Part shown: piece by piece, positions 23,995-32,429 of the stretch
Position numbering within the stretch: the stretch's first letter is position 1
Layout of the letters: the number at the start of each line of letters is the position of its first letter
Source of the DNA: Microbacterium sp.
GTDB lineage: Bacteria; Actinomycetota; Actinomycetes; Actinomycetales; Microbacteriaceae
Assembly (NCBI GenBank): GCA_002703245.1
Contig: NZTV01000111.1
Span: 1 to 64,000, forward strand
Reading direction: 5' to 3'
DNA length: 64,000 nt
Program-made: the position numbers and the translations under genes
The notes under the pieces: generated by a model
Told to the model about the DNA's origin: nothing
Database searches by the model: none
What the model saw: only the letters and a program-made list of their open reading frames with translations

Positions 23995-24633
23995 ATGAGA
24001 ACGCATCCCGAGCGCGCCCCGCGAGGCATCGTCTTGTTCGCCCCGGGCGCCGGTGGCGACCCCGCGCGATACGCGGACACGATCGACCGGATCGTCGCTG
24101 CCGGGTACATCGTGTCGGCGGCGACGCACGAGAGGTTCGATGCACGGCACGCCTCGGCGGAGCAGATGTGTGAGCGTGCGGTGGGGCTCGCCGACGCGCT
24201 CGAGGGTATCGACCGCCCCGACCTCCCGGTGGTCGCCATCGGCCATTCGGCCGGCGGATGGGCGGCGCTGTGTCTCGCGGGCGCGCGACCCCGCGGACGC
24301 GAGGGCGGCCTGCTCGACGTGCCGGTCGAGCGCCGCGTCCGCAAAGCGATCGCGCTCGCCCCGCCGATGGGCTGGTTCGCGGCCCCCGACGCGTGGGCGA
24401 CCGTGCACGCGGAGATCGAGATCCTCAGCGGAGCGGCCGACGGCGTGACCCCGCCCGAGACCGCCCAGATCGCACGCCGGTCGCCGAGACCGGTGAACCT
24501 GCGCACCTACCCGGGGGTCGGGCACCTGGATGTCATGACGGTGCTCCCGCCCGGCGTGTCGGTCACACCGGGACTCGACCATGCGGCGTTCCTGGACAAG
24601 CTGGCCTCCGACATGGTCGACGCCTTGCCGTGA
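23995..24633 (+). CDS. alpha/beta hydrolase
   Basis: This 212-aa protein of the dienelactone-hydrolase/PET-hydrolase-like fold has an oxyanion region LFAPGAGGDPARYA, a nucleophile elbow AIGHSAGGWAAL with the catalytic Ser, and a late His in YPGVGHLDVM. The Asp is likely in EIEILSGAADG. There is no signal peptide. The ATG follows a TAACGT -10-like hexamer by exactly 7 nt (leaderless). The substrate is unknown; neighbours do not define one. Confidence 0.8.
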   Translation: MRTHPERAPRGIVLFAPGAGGDPARYADTIDRIVAAGYIVSAATHERFDARHASAEQMCERAVGLADALEGIDRPDLPVVAIGHSAGGWAALCLAGARPRGREGGLLDVPVERRVRKAIALAPPMGWFAAPDAWATVHAEIEILSGAADGVTPPETAQIARRSPRPVNLRTYPGVGHLDVMTVLPPGVSVTPGLDHAAFLDKLASDMVDALP

Positions 24634-24673
24634 CGCCCCCGCGTCGAACCGTGCGCCGACGGAGGGGGCGGAC

Positions 24674-25708
24674 TCAGCGGAGGGCGGACAACGCGAGGAT
24701 CTGTGCGTCGGCTTCGGCGAGTAGCCGGGCCTTTTGATCGTCGTCGCACCAGGCGGCTTCGAACCCGCCGCGGGCGATGCGGGCGGCATCCGCATCGTCC
24801 AATCCCATCGCCGGCAACGCGTGGGTGTACTCGCGTCCGATGTCGGTCTTGAAGAACACCGCATCGTCGGTGGCCAACGTGACCGGCAGGCCCGCGGCGA
24901 CCATCTGCGCGATGCGATGCTCGGGGGTGAACTCCCACTGCGACAGCATGTGCGTGGAGTGCGGGGTGCAGGTGAACGGGATGCCGGATTCCTGCGCCTT
25001 CGCGAGGGCCGCCGGGTCGTCGACGACGCGGTAGCCGTGATCGACCCGGTCGACGCCGAGCGTCTCGATCGCATCCACGACGTTCCACGGGGAGGCGTTC
25101 ATGGTCTCGCCGGCGTGCGCGGTGCGCTTGAGGCCGTGGCGGCCGGCGAGCTCGTACGCCTCACGGAACCGCAGCGGGTCCTCGGTGAGCTCGGGGGTGA
25201 GGTCGTCCTGGCCGATGCCGACGACCGCGTCGCGCGGATGGGCGAGCACGGTCTCGACCATCGCCGTCGCCGCGGCGGCCGGAAGCGACCGGTTGATCGC
25301 CGCGACCAGCCGGAACCCGACGCCGAAGTCGCGCTCCGCCTGTGTGAGGCCGTCGGTGATCGCGTCGATGAGGCTCGGGTAGTCGATGCCGCGCGGGGCG
25401 AAATTGTCGGGGTTGATGAAGTACTCGCGGTAGCGCAGGTTGCCGTCGCGCACGCCGTCTTCGACGCCTTCGTAGGCGACACGGGCGATCTCGTCGCCGG
25501 TCGTGAGGGCCAGGTGGGCCGCATTGAAGACGTCGAGGAAGTCGGGCAGTCCCTCGTACTCGAGCAGCGCGTCGAGGTCGTCCGTCTTGAGGGCGACATC
25601 GTGCTTCACGGCGAGTTCGATGAGGGTCGGAACCCGCATGACCGAGACGAAGTGGCAGTGCAGTTCGGCCTTGGGCAGCAGACGCAGGTAGTCGGTGGTG
25701 GAGAGCAT
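24674..25708 (-). CDS. adenosine deaminase-family protein (intact HAGE)
   Basis: This 344-aa metal hydrolase has PKAELHCHFVSVM for the HxH zinc ligands, HAGETM (H198, E201) with the proton-donor Glu, VDRVDHGYRVVDDP and a C-terminal ATDDAVFFKTDIG aspartate pair. It has all catalytic elements of adenosine/adenine deaminases, but TDDAVFF replaces the usual SDDPxxF and the N-terminal substrate region differs, so the substrate may be a modified purine. It is the last gene of the minus-strand operon with GMC oxidoreductase, TPP decarboxylase, LLM monooxygenase and aldehyde dehydrogenase. It is a close paralogue of the gene at 32430-33476. Confidence 0.82.
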   Translation of the reverse strand: MLSTTDYLRLLPKAELHCHFVSVMRVPTLIELAVKHDVALKTDDLDALLEYEGLPDFLDVFNAAHLALTTGDEIARVAYEGVEDGVRDGNLRYREYFINPDNFAPRGIDYPSLIDAITDGLTQAERDFGVGFRLVAAINRSLPAAAATAMVETVLAHPRDAVVGIGQDDLTPELTEDPLRFREAYELAGRHGLKRTAHAGETMNASPWNVVDAIETLGVDRVDHGYRVVDDPAALAKAQESGIPFTCTPHSTHMLSQWEFTPEHRIAQMVAAGLPVTLATDDAVFFKTDIGREYTHALPAMGLDDADAARIARGGFEAAWCDDDQKARLLAEADAQILALSALR

Positions 25709-25748
25709 CGGTCCTTCTCTCGAGTCGGGGCGCGGAGTCGGGTGGGTG

Positions 25749-27314
25749 TCAGGCGGTGTGCAACAGGTCGGCGGCACGTTCGGCGATCGCGACGGTCGGT
25801 GCCTGGGTGTTCGCGGTGGGGATGACCGGCATGACGGAGGCATCCGCCACCCACAGTCCCTCGAGGCCGCGAACCGCGAGCGACGGGTCGACGACGGCCA
25901 TCTCGTCCGTGCCGATGCGGGCGGTGCCGGCGCAGTGGAAGAACGAACCGATGTTCTCACGCACGAACCGCACCCGGTCCTCCCGGGAGGTCATCGACAC
26001 CGGCGGGGTGATCGGGCCTTCGGCGAGGTCGGCATAGGCCGAGGTGGCGACGAGGTCTTGAACCGCATCCAACGCTTCGACCATCGCGGCCAGGTCGGTC
26101 GGGTCGGCGAGGTAGTTCGGTTGGAACTCGGCGGGCACTGTCGGATCCGCCGAGCGCGAGCGCACCCAGCCGACACTGCGTGACCCGTACAGGCCGGGAA
26201 CGAGGGCGAAGACGCGGTTCCCGGTCAGGTCGTAGCGGTCGTGCAGGGTGTCGTCGCCGCGGGATCCGTGGGCGATGACGGTGTGCAGGTCGGGGCCGGT
26301 CTCGGCGTACGAGCTGCGCCAGTTGACCATCGCGCCGCCGCCGTTGCCGAGCACGGCGCCGAGGTCGTGCCGGGCGCGGAAGTTCACCCCGAGGATCAGA
26401 GGGTGGTCCTGGAAGTTCTCGCCGACGCCGGGCAGGTCGTGGCGAGGGGGGATGCCCGCTTCGCGCAGACGCACCGGGTCGCCGATGCCCGAGCGCTGCA
26501 GCAGGCGAGGGGTGTCGAGTGCGCCCGCGGAAAGGATGACGCGGGAGGCGCGGGTGGTGACCAGTGCGTTGTCGACCTCGTGACGGATGCCGGTGGCGGT
26601 GGTGCCCTCGAGCACGACGTCGTGGACCGGACTGTCCACCAACACGTGCAGGTTCGGCCGGGCGAGGGTGGGCTCGAGGTAGGCACGCGCGGTGCTCCAG
26701 CGTTCGAAGGATCCGTCGGCGCCTTCGATCGCGTTGTAGTCGGCGTAGACGGCGCCCTCGTTGGATGCCGCGTTGGCGTCGTCGATCACGGGGATGCCGC
26801 GCTCGCCGGCGGCATCGATCAGGGCGTGCGCGATCGGGTGGACCCGCGTGAGCGGGCCGACGCGGACCGGTCCGTCCAGGCCGCGGTACGCCGGGTCGCC
26901 GCCGGGGCGCGTCTCGGAGCGGCGGAAGAAGGGGAGGAGGTCGTCGTACCCCCAACCGGTGGCGCCGGATGCGGCCCAGGCGTCGTAGTCGGCGCGGGCG
27001 CCGCGGTACCAGAGCATCGCGTTGGTCGACGATGAACCGCCCAGCACGCGGCCCCGCGGCATGGCGATCGCGCGGCCGAGCACGTGCTCGGTGGGGGCGG
27101 AGGCGTAGCCGTGGTCGTAGGGTCCGCCGATCATGGCGTCCCAGTGGGCGGCCTCGAGGATCTCGCGCACCCCGCTGTGTGAGGGACCCGACTCCACGAG
27201 CAGCACCGTCGCATCCGGATCCTCCGACAGGCGGGCCGCGAGCACGCATCCTGCCGCGCCGCCTCCTACGACCAGATGGTCGTAGGAGGCGGCGGGCGTG
27301 GTGACGAACGGCAT
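25749..27314 (-). CDS. GMC-family FAD oxidoreductase
   Basis: This 521-aa flavoenzyme has the N-terminal dinucleotide motif DHLVVGGGAAGCVLAARLSE with the E of LVESGP, the GMC signature PRGRVLGGSSSTNAMLWYRG, a second signature near SAGALDTPRLL, and the C-terminal catalytic FFHCAGTARIG and ANTQAPTVAIAERAADLL regions. Members oxidise primary alcohols to aldehydes (choline, glucose, polyethylene glycol, pyridoxine). Beside an aldehyde dehydrogenase and an oxo-acid decarboxylase it could generate an aldehyde from an alcohol substituent, for instance a hydroxyalkyl group. The substrate is not deducible. It lies 40 nt upstream of the deaminase homologue. Confidence 0.85.
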   Translation of the reverse strand: MPFVTTPAASYDHLVVGGGAAGCVLAARLSEDPDATVLLVESGPSHSGVREILEAAHWDAMIGGPYDHGYASAPTEHVLGRAIAMPRGRVLGGSSSTNAMLWYRGARADYDAWAASGATGWGYDDLLPFFRRSETRPGGDPAYRGLDGPVRVGPLTRVHPIAHALIDAAGERGIPVIDDANAASNEGAVYADYNAIEGADGSFERWSTARAYLEPTLARPNLHVLVDSPVHDVVLEGTTATGIRHEVDNALVTTRASRVILSAGALDTPRLLQRSGIGDPVRLREAGIPPRHDLPGVGENFQDHPLILGVNFRARHDLGAVLGNGGGAMVNWRSSYAETGPDLHTVIAHGSRGDDTLHDRYDLTGNRVFALVPGLYGSRSVGWVRSRSADPTVPAEFQPNYLADPTDLAAMVEALDAVQDLVATSAYADLAEGPITPPVSMTSREDRVRFVRENIGSFFHCAGTARIGTDEMAVVDPSLAVRGLEGLWVADASVMPVIPTANTQAPTVAIAERAADLLHTA

Positions 27315-27345
27315 CAGGTGACCTCTCCGCAGCGAATCCCCCGCA

Positions 27346-27396
27346 TGTCCCACTCTCTGTCCTTGCGACGCGGGCTTGGCGACAGCTTTCGGGACA
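27346..27396. repeat. TGTCCC/GGGACA repeat (copy 2)
   Basis: TGTCCCACTCT (27346-27356) begins the element and TTTCGGGACA (27387-27396) closes it, with the outer 6 bp complementary. It lies between the TPP decarboxylase and GMC genes, in tandem with copy 3. Confidence 0.6.
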
Positions 27397-27429
27397 CGTT
27401 CAGAGCGGCGCGACCGACCCGGCGGGGCA

Positions 27430-27480
27430 TGTCCCACTCTGTGCGGCTACGGCGGGACGCTCGCAGCCGAAAAGGGGACA
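27430..27480. repeat. TGTCCC/GGGACA repeat (copy 3)
   Basis: TGTCCCACTCT (27430-27440) and AAAGGGGACA (27471-27480) delimit a 51-bp element identical in length to copy 2. Together they fill most of the 208-bp gap inside the minus-strand operon and may adjust expression of the downstream GMC and deaminase genes. Confidence 0.6.
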
Positions 27481-27522
27481 CGCGAAGGGGGGAGAGGGTG
27501 TCGTCGCGGCGGAGGGGAGGCA

Positions 27523-28137
27523 TCAGTTGTGCTCGCTCGGGCCCATGATCGTGATGCCCTCGGTCTCTTCCACATGGCGGACGAAGATGTACTTGTCCTC
27601 GCGCCCGTCGGAGTGCTTGCGTTTGATACCGGGTTCGAGGATGCCGTCGGTCTTCGCGACCACGATGTAGGGCTCGTCGGCGGCCAGGCCCGCGGCGCAG
27701 TGCTCGTCGAACTCCTCGAGCGTGTGCGCGGTGAAGGCCTTCTCGACCCCGGCTCCGCGGGCGATCGCGGCGAGGTCGACACGTCCGCCGTTGGTGTGGG
27801 TACGGGGCCCGCCGATCGACTGGTACTGCTCGTTGTCCCACACGACGATGAACAGGTTCTCGGGCTGCTCGTTGCCGAGGGTTGCGAGGATGCCGAGGTT
27901 GAACAGCAGTCCACCGTCGGTGTCGAGCGACACGATCTGGCGGTGGGGGAGTCCCACCGCGAGCCCGAAGGCCTCACCGGAGACGCATCCGAGCTGCTGC
28001 TGGAACAGGCTCGCCTCGCGCATGTGGGGTGCGGCGTTGTACCACTCGTCGACGGCGCCGCCGAGCGAGAGGATGACCAGCTCGTTCTCCAGACGGGCGC
28101 CGAGCAGCTTCATGGCTTCGAAACGGGAGTAGCTCAT
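27523..28137 (-). CDS. TPP-dependent 2-oxo acid decarboxylase, beta (TPP-binding) subunit
   Basis: This 204-aa protein resembles the C-terminal TPP-binding domain of sulfopyruvate/phosphonopyruvate decarboxylases (ComE-like). It has GCVSGEAFGLAVGLPH, the TPP-Mg motif SLDTDGGLLFNLGILAT, and WDNEQYQSIGG. Together with the alpha subunit encoded just upstream (4-bp overlap), it would form a decarboxylase that turns a 2-oxo acid into an aldehyde. Coenzyme M synthesis is unlikely in an actinobacterium, so the substrate is probably another 2-oxo acid in this catabolic operon. The C-terminal 40 residues (HSDGREDKYIFVRHVEETEG) are charged and not diagnostic. Confidence 0.82.
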   Translation of the reverse strand: MSYSRFEAMKLLGARLENELVILSLGGAVDEWYNAAPHMREASLFQQQLGCVSGEAFGLAVGLPHRQIVSLDTDGGLLFNLGILATLGNEQPENLFIVVWDNEQYQSIGGPRTHTNGGRVDLAAIARGAGVEKAFTAHTLEEFDEHCAAGLAADEPYIVVAKTDGILEPGIKRKHSDGREDKYIFVRHVEETEGITIMGPSEHN

Positions 28138-28634
28138 CGGACCAGACCTCCTCCGAGCACGACGGCGGCGTGGTGGTACGAGGCGTAGGCGTGCTCGTAC
28201 GCGTTGACCACCGCCTGCTCGATCTCATCGACCTCGCGCACGATCGTGTAGGGGGTGCGCAGGGTCTGCAGCAACGGTTCCATGGTGATCCCGTGGGGGA
28301 TCGCCCACCAGTTGTTCTCCCCGAGTTCGCCGCGGTAGCTCATGATCATGACGACCGGGATGCCGGCGCCCAGTCCCAGGCGGGCCAGGTGCTCGGTCGC
28401 GGCACGCAGGCCGGAGTTCTCCATGACCAGCACGGCGCGCTTACCGGACAGGAACACGCCGCCGGCGATCGCGGCACCTTCGCCCTCGTTGGTGACGGGG
28501 ATGGTGCGGATGTCGGCGTCGGCGTCCAGAGCCGGGTACAGCTCTTTCAGCAGCGAGTCGGGAAGGTAGGTGGCGACGCTGACGCCGGCGCGCTTGAGGC
28601 CCCGGATCACCGCCTCGACGGCTTCGGCTTTCAT
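28134..28634 (-). CDS. TPP-dependent 2-oxo acid decarboxylase, alpha (PYR) subunit
   Basis: This 166-aa protein resembles the N-terminal pyrimidine-binding domain of sulfopyruvate decarboxylase (ComD-like): VSVATYLPDSLLKELYPALD, then TNEGEGAAIAGGVFLSGKRA with the catalytic Glu that activates TPP, and MENSGLRAATEHLARLG. It makes an enzyme only with the beta subunit that overlaps its stop by 4 bp. It lies 136 nt downstream of the LLM monooxygenase gene; a 12-bp stem-loop sits in that gap. Confidence 0.83.
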   Translation of the reverse strand: MKAEAVEAVIRGLKRAGVSVATYLPDSLLKELYPALDADADIRTIPVTNEGEGAAIAGGVFLSGKRAVLVMENSGLRAATEHLARLGLGAGIPVVMIMSYRGELGENNWWAIPHGITMEPLLQTLRTPYTIVREVDEIEQAVVNAYEHAYASYHHAAVVLGGGLVR

Positions 28635-28669
28635 TCGGTCTCTTCTCTTGTCCGCGGGGGTGGGTGGTG

Positions 28670-28736
28670 CCTGCTCCGCAGCCGGATTCTGCGGCCACTG
28701 GAGGGAGGAACCCGCGGTTCGTGACTGCGGAGCAGG
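28670..28736. repeat. palindromic repeat CCTGCTCCGCAG
   Basis: Perfect 12-bp arms CCTGCTCCGCAG (28670-28681) and CTGCGGAGCAGG (28725-28736) surround a 43-nt loop with further CCGCAG/CTGCGG pairing. It lies between the LLM monooxygenase and TPP decarboxylase genes in the minus-strand operon, and is a candidate intra-operon terminator or processing site. Confidence 0.7.
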
Positions 28737-28770
28737 GGTCGTGTGAGGTCGGGGGGTACGGGGACGGGGG

Positions 28771-30153
28771 TTATGCGGGGGCGGGGGCGGTGGTCGCAGT
28801 CAGGCGGTGCGCGCGGTGCGAGGGTGAGAGCCGCGGGCTGCCGCTGAAACGTTCGCGCAGCGTGTCGGCGGGGGCGCTGGCACGGCCGCGCTCGACGAGG
28901 ATCGGCAGGACCAGGTCGATGAACGCGCGGTAGGAGTCGGGGCCGCCGAAGGTGGGTTCGAGCATGAGGCCGTCGATGCCGGATCCGTCGATGATGGCTT
29001 CGATCTCGTCGGCGACCTCCACCGGGTCGCCGGTGATCTGGAAGCCGCGGATCGCCTTGGTGCGGAACTGGTCCAGCACACCCCGCACCCGCACATCCGG
29101 GTCGTTCTTCGCGTAGCGGTCGACCAGGGTCTGCCCGTAGTCGGTGCGCAGGTCGACAAGCCGGGTGTCGGGGTCGACCCCGGTCAGGTCGATGCCGGTG
29201 ATGCCGGCGAACATGACGGCGGCGTCGTCGAGGCCGAGGAGCGCCTCGTACTCGGCCCGTAGCGCCTGGGCCTGTTCCCGGGTCTCGGCGACGGTGACGG
29301 TCATGCCGCTGACGACCTTCACCTCTGCGCCGTCGCGCCCGTGGGTCTCGGCTTTCGCGCGGATGTCGGCGACGTGCGCCGCAGCCGAGGCGATCGACTG
29401 GCCCTGGATGAACACGGCCTCGGCGTTTCGGGCCGCGTACGCGCGCCCGCGGTCGCTGGTGCCGGCCTGGAACAGCACCGGCGTGCGCTGCGGGGTCGGC
29501 GGCACGGCGAACACGCCGTGTGCGCGCTGGTACTCACCGTCGACCTCGACGCGGTGGAGCTTGTCGGGGTCGGCGTACAGTCCCCGTGCCCGGTCGCGGA
29601 GTTCCGCATCGTCGTCCCAGCTGTGCTCCCAGAACCGCAGGCACGTGTCGAGGAAGTCGTCGGCGGCGTCGTAGCGCTGGTCGTGGGTGAGCTTCCGCGT
29701 CACGCCGAACAGGTCGTCGGTGGTGGCCTGCGAACTGCCGGTGACGATGTTCCAGCCGATGCGCCCGCCGGTGAACCGGTCGAGCGTCGCGAAGCGTCGC
29801 GCCGTCGCGTAGGGCATTTCGACCGTGGTCGGCGAGGTGACCACGAACCCGATGTTCTCGGTCGCCCGCGCCAGCGCCGGGATGGCGAGCATGGGGTCCA
29901 GGGCCGGGAACTGGATGCCGTGGGCGGCGACCTCGTGCGGCATCCGCCCCTCGAGGGTGGCGTAGCCGTACGTGTCGGCGAAGAACAGGAAGTCGAACCC
30001 GGCTCGGTCGAGCATGGCGGCCAGGTCCACCCAGTAGTCGAGTCGGTCCCAGTCGTCACCGCGGCCGCGCGGGTCGGTCCAGGTCGGCATCCCGTTGCTG
30101 GGGTTCATCATCTCGAACGCGCCCAGCAGGATCGGCTTCTTCGTCTCACTCAT
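28771..30153 (-). CDS. LLM-class flavin-dependent monooxygenase (NtaA/SnaA/DszA type)
   Basis: This 460-aa protein starts KKPILLGAFEMMNPSNGMPT and has the NtaA-type blocks DFLFFADTYGYATLEG, ARRFATLDRFTGGRIGWNIVTGSSQ, YQRAHGVFAVPPTPQRTPVLFQAGTSDRG and the C-terminal FGGPDSYRAFIDLVLPIL. These FMNH2-dependent enzymes cleave C-N or C-S bonds or hydroxylate heterocycles (nitrilotriacetate, dibenzothiophene sulfone, uracil by RutA). A flavin reductase is not seen nearby; the nitroreductase at 34872-35720 might substitute. The start lies 2 nt from the upstream aldehyde dehydrogenase stop. The substrate is unknown. Confidence 0.88.
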   Translation of the reverse strand: MSETKKPILLGAFEMMNPSNGMPTWTDPRGRGDDWDRLDYWVDLAAMLDRAGFDFLFFADTYGYATLEGRMPHEVAAHGIQFPALDPMLAIPALARATENIGFVVTSPTTVEMPYATARRFATLDRFTGGRIGWNIVTGSSQATTDDLFGVTRKLTHDQRYDAADDFLDTCLRFWEHSWDDDAELRDRARGLYADPDKLHRVEVDGEYQRAHGVFAVPPTPQRTPVLFQAGTSDRGRAYAARNAEAVFIQGQSIASAAAHVADIRAKAETHGRDGAEVKVVSGMTVTVAETREQAQALRAEYEALLGLDDAAVMFAGITGIDLTGVDPDTRLVDLRTDYGQTLVDRYAKNDPDVRVRGVLDQFRTKAIRGFQITGDPVEVADEIEAIIDGSGIDGLMLEPTFGGPDSYRAFIDLVLPILVERGRASAPADTLRERFSGSPRLSPSHRAHRLTATTAPAPA

Positions 30154-30155
30154 CG

Positions 30156-31655
30156 TCAGATCACCATCGCCACGGTCTTGGTCTCCAGGTAGTTCTCGAG
30201 CCCCTGCGGGCCGTTCTCGGTACCCCATCCGGACTCCTTGTGGCCGCCCTTGGGCAGCTCGGGTCCGAGGAAGGAGTGGCAGTTGACCCACACGGTGCCG
30301 GCCTCGAGCTGTGCGGCGATGCGGTGGCCGTTGCTGAGACCCTCGGTCCATACGCTCGCGGCGAGGCCGTAGCGGGAGTCGTTGGCCCAGGCGACGACCT
30401 CGTCGATCTCGTCGAACGGGGTGACGACGGCGACGGGGCCGAAGATCTCTTCGCGCATGAGCGGCATGTCGGCGCGCACGTCGGTGAGCACGGTCGGGGT
30501 GTAGAAGGTGCCCTCGCGGGTGCCGCCGGTGACCACGCGGGCGCCGTCCGCAGCGCCGGCGTCGACGAGGGACGCGACCCGTTCGGCCTGCGGGGTGCTC
30601 ACGAGCGGGCCGAGGTCGGCGTTCGGGTCGAGGCCGTGGCCGAGGCGGAGCTTCTCGCCGGTGGCGGCCATCCCCTCGACGACGCGGTCGTAGACGTCGC
30701 GGTGGGCGTACACGCGGGCGCTGGCGACGCACACCTGCCCGCCGTTGTCGAAGATGCCGCGCGAGACGCCCTCGATGGCGGCGTCGATGTCGGCGTCGGG
30801 GAGGATGAGCGAGGGCGACTTCCCGCCGAGCTCGAGGGTGAGGCGGGTCAGGTCGGTGGATGCGGTTTGCACGAGTCGTTTGCCGACGGCGGTCGAGCCG
30901 GTGAAGGCGACCTTCGCGACATCCGGGTGCTCGACGAGGGCCTGTCCCGCTTCGGCGCCGTAGCCGCTGATGATGTTGACGACACCGTCGGGAACCCCGG
31001 CGCGCTGGAGGAGCCGACCGAGGAATGCGGCGGTGAGCGGGGTGTTCTCGGCGGGCTTGAGGACGATGGTGCAGCCGGCGGCCAGGGCCGGGGCGAGCTT
31101 CATCGCGGTCATGATCAGCGGTGAATTCCACGGCACGATCGCCGCGACCACGCCGACCGGTTCGCGTCGCGTGTAGGCGAAGAGCTCTTTGCCGACCGGG
31201 GTACGCGAGATCGAGGTGGGGATGGTCTGCCCGAAGATCTTGGTGGGCCACCCGGCGTAGTAACGGAACTGGTTGATTGCGGCGGGCACCTCGCCGAAGC
31301 GCGAGGTACGCAGGTTCTTGCCCTGGTCGAGGGTTTCCAGCTCGGCGAGGTCGTCGAGGTGTTCCTGCATGAGGTCGGCGATGCGCCACAGGAGGGCGCC
31401 GCGGTCGGCGGGGCTCATCCCGCGCCAGTCGGGGCGGTGCAGGGCTTCGCGTGCGGCGGCGACCGCCTGTGCGACGTCGGCGGCGTCACCGCGGGCGACG
31501 GATGCGAGTGCCTGGCCGGTGGCCGGGTCGAACGTGTCGAAGGTCTCGCCGGATGCCGCGGCCTGCCACGATCCCCCGATCAGCAGGCGGCCGGGATCGT
31601 CGGCGAGGAAGCGTGCGACACCGTCGCGGAGCGTCGGTGCGGAGGGGGGAGTCAT
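30156..31655 (-). CDS. NAD(P)-dependent aldehyde dehydrogenase
   Basis: This 499-aa enzyme has all ALDH hallmarks: VVAAIVPWNSPLIMTAMKLA, cofactor loop FTGSTAVGKRL, general-base LELGGKSPSL, the catalytic Cys in FDNGGQVCVASAR, and EEIFGPVAVVTPFD. The length is typical. It is the first gene of the minus-strand operon and would oxidise the aldehyde made by the TPP decarboxylase or GMC enzyme to an acid. The ATG at 31655 lies 38 bp downstream of a -10-like TATAGC; the promoter carries an inverted repeat and a GlnR-like box. Confidence 0.92.
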   Translation of the reverse strand: MTPPSAPTLRDGVARFLADDPGRLLIGGSWQAAASGETFDTFDPATGQALASVARGDAADVAQAVAAAREALHRPDWRGMSPADRGALLWRIADLMQEHLDDLAELETLDQGKNLRTSRFGEVPAAINQFRYYAGWPTKIFGQTIPTSISRTPVGKELFAYTRREPVGVVAAIVPWNSPLIMTAMKLAPALAAGCTIVLKPAENTPLTAAFLGRLLQRAGVPDGVVNIISGYGAEAGQALVEHPDVAKVAFTGSTAVGKRLVQTASTDLTRLTLELGGKSPSLILPDADIDAAIEGVSRGIFDNGGQVCVASARVYAHRDVYDRVVEGMAATGEKLRLGHGLDPNADLGPLVSTPQAERVASLVDAGAADGARVVTGGTREGTFYTPTVLTDVRADMPLMREEIFGPVAVVTPFDEIDEVVAWANDSRYGLAASVWTEGLSNGHRIAAQLEAGTVWVNCHSFLGPELPKGGHKESGWGTENGPQGLENYLETKTVAMVI

Positions 31656-31693
31656 GCGGACACCTCACGTCGGGGGCGGGGGATGCCCCTGAT

Positions 31694-31745
31694 GCTATAC
31701 AGCAATCATTGATTGCTTGTAGCTATCACGTTTCGCGTGTGTTTC
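31694..31745 (-). promoter_or_regulatory. composite operator/promoter of the aldehyde dehydrogenase operon
   Basis: On the minus strand a GlnR-like box GAAAC-ACACGC-GAAAC (31745-31730) is followed by 12 nt, then the perfect inverted repeat AGCAATCA-A-TGATTGCT (31717-31701) and, 1 nt later, a -10-like TATAGC (31699-31694). The repeat lies where the promoter spacer should be, so a repressor bound there would block RNA polymerase while GlnR could activate from upstream. The same layout precedes the amidohydrolase gene (37141-37194). Confidence 0.7.
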
Positions 31746-31811
31746 AGGATTCGCAGCCTCGTCACCCGCGCGCCCGACGCGCGGACGGTGGGCGTGCGCG
31801 AGGGGCTCCGA

Positions 31812-32351
31812 TCAGGCCGCCGCGATCGAGTGGATGTCGGACGAGAACGTCTGTCCGTTGAGCTCGAGATAGACGTGTCGTTCTGTCACCGACAGGCTCA
31901 TCGTCGTGCGGCGTTCGATCTGCGCGGATGCCGCTTCGAGGAACCCGCGGTCGAAGCTGTGCACCAGGATCTCGGCTCCGCGGTGGATCCGCTTTCCCTG
32001 CCAACTCGCGACGAGCTTGGCGGGATCCCGGTGGGTGTACACGGCGACGTGGCTGGCCTTCATGCTGCCTTCGTGCAGCCGCGCGGCATCCGGCGCGCCC
32101 ACTTCGATCCATCCCGTCAGCGAGCCGGTCGCATCGCGGATGACGATCGCCGGCTCATCGGTGGCCGAGATGCCCTCGGTGAACGCGATGCCCTCGGCGA
32201 ACTCCAACCCGTAGGCGAGTACCCGGGTGAGCATGTAGACGTCGGTTTCGGAGGGGTGTCGCGCCACGCGGAGGGAGAGGTCGTCGTAGACCCCGCGGTC
32301 GACATCGGCGAGCGTCACGGTGAAGGTGTGGATCGTCGCGCCGGCAGCCAT
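31812..32351 (-). CDS. yaeQ: YaeQ family protein
   Basis: This 179-aa protein has the YaeQ landmarks ARHPSETDVYMLTRVLAYGL, SATDEPAIVIRDATGSLTGW and WIEVGAPDAARLHEGSMKA. YaeQ proteins have a PD-(D/E)XK nuclease-like fold; their role is unresolved. The gene stands alone, with the aldehyde dehydrogenase promoter region 157 bp downstream and the third deaminase homologue divergent 78 bp upstream. Confidence 0.9.
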   Translation of the reverse strand: MAAGATIHTFTVTLADVDRGVYDDLSLRVARHPSETDVYMLTRVLAYGLEFAEGIAFTEGISATDEPAIVIRDATGSLTGWIEVGAPDAARLHEGSMKASHVAVYTHRDPAKLVASWQGKRIHRGAEILVHSFDRGFLEAASAQIERRTTMSLSVTERHVYLELNGQTFSSDIHSIAAA

Positions 32352-32429
32352 CCCGTCAGCCTATGCCGCAACACTCCGGACACATGTCGCGGGTAGACCT
32401 GATCCCGCACCCCGAACCAGAGGACCCCT

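Noticed and set aside
27523-28634. Coenzyme M biosynthesis by the ComDE-like pair
   Set aside because: No other coenzyme M genes are nearby and the genomic context is catabolic, so the family name is used only for similarity.
28771-30153. RutA (uracil degradation) for the LLM monooxygenase
   Set aside because: RutB-RutF partners are absent and the sequence pattern is closer to NtaA/SnaA/DszA.
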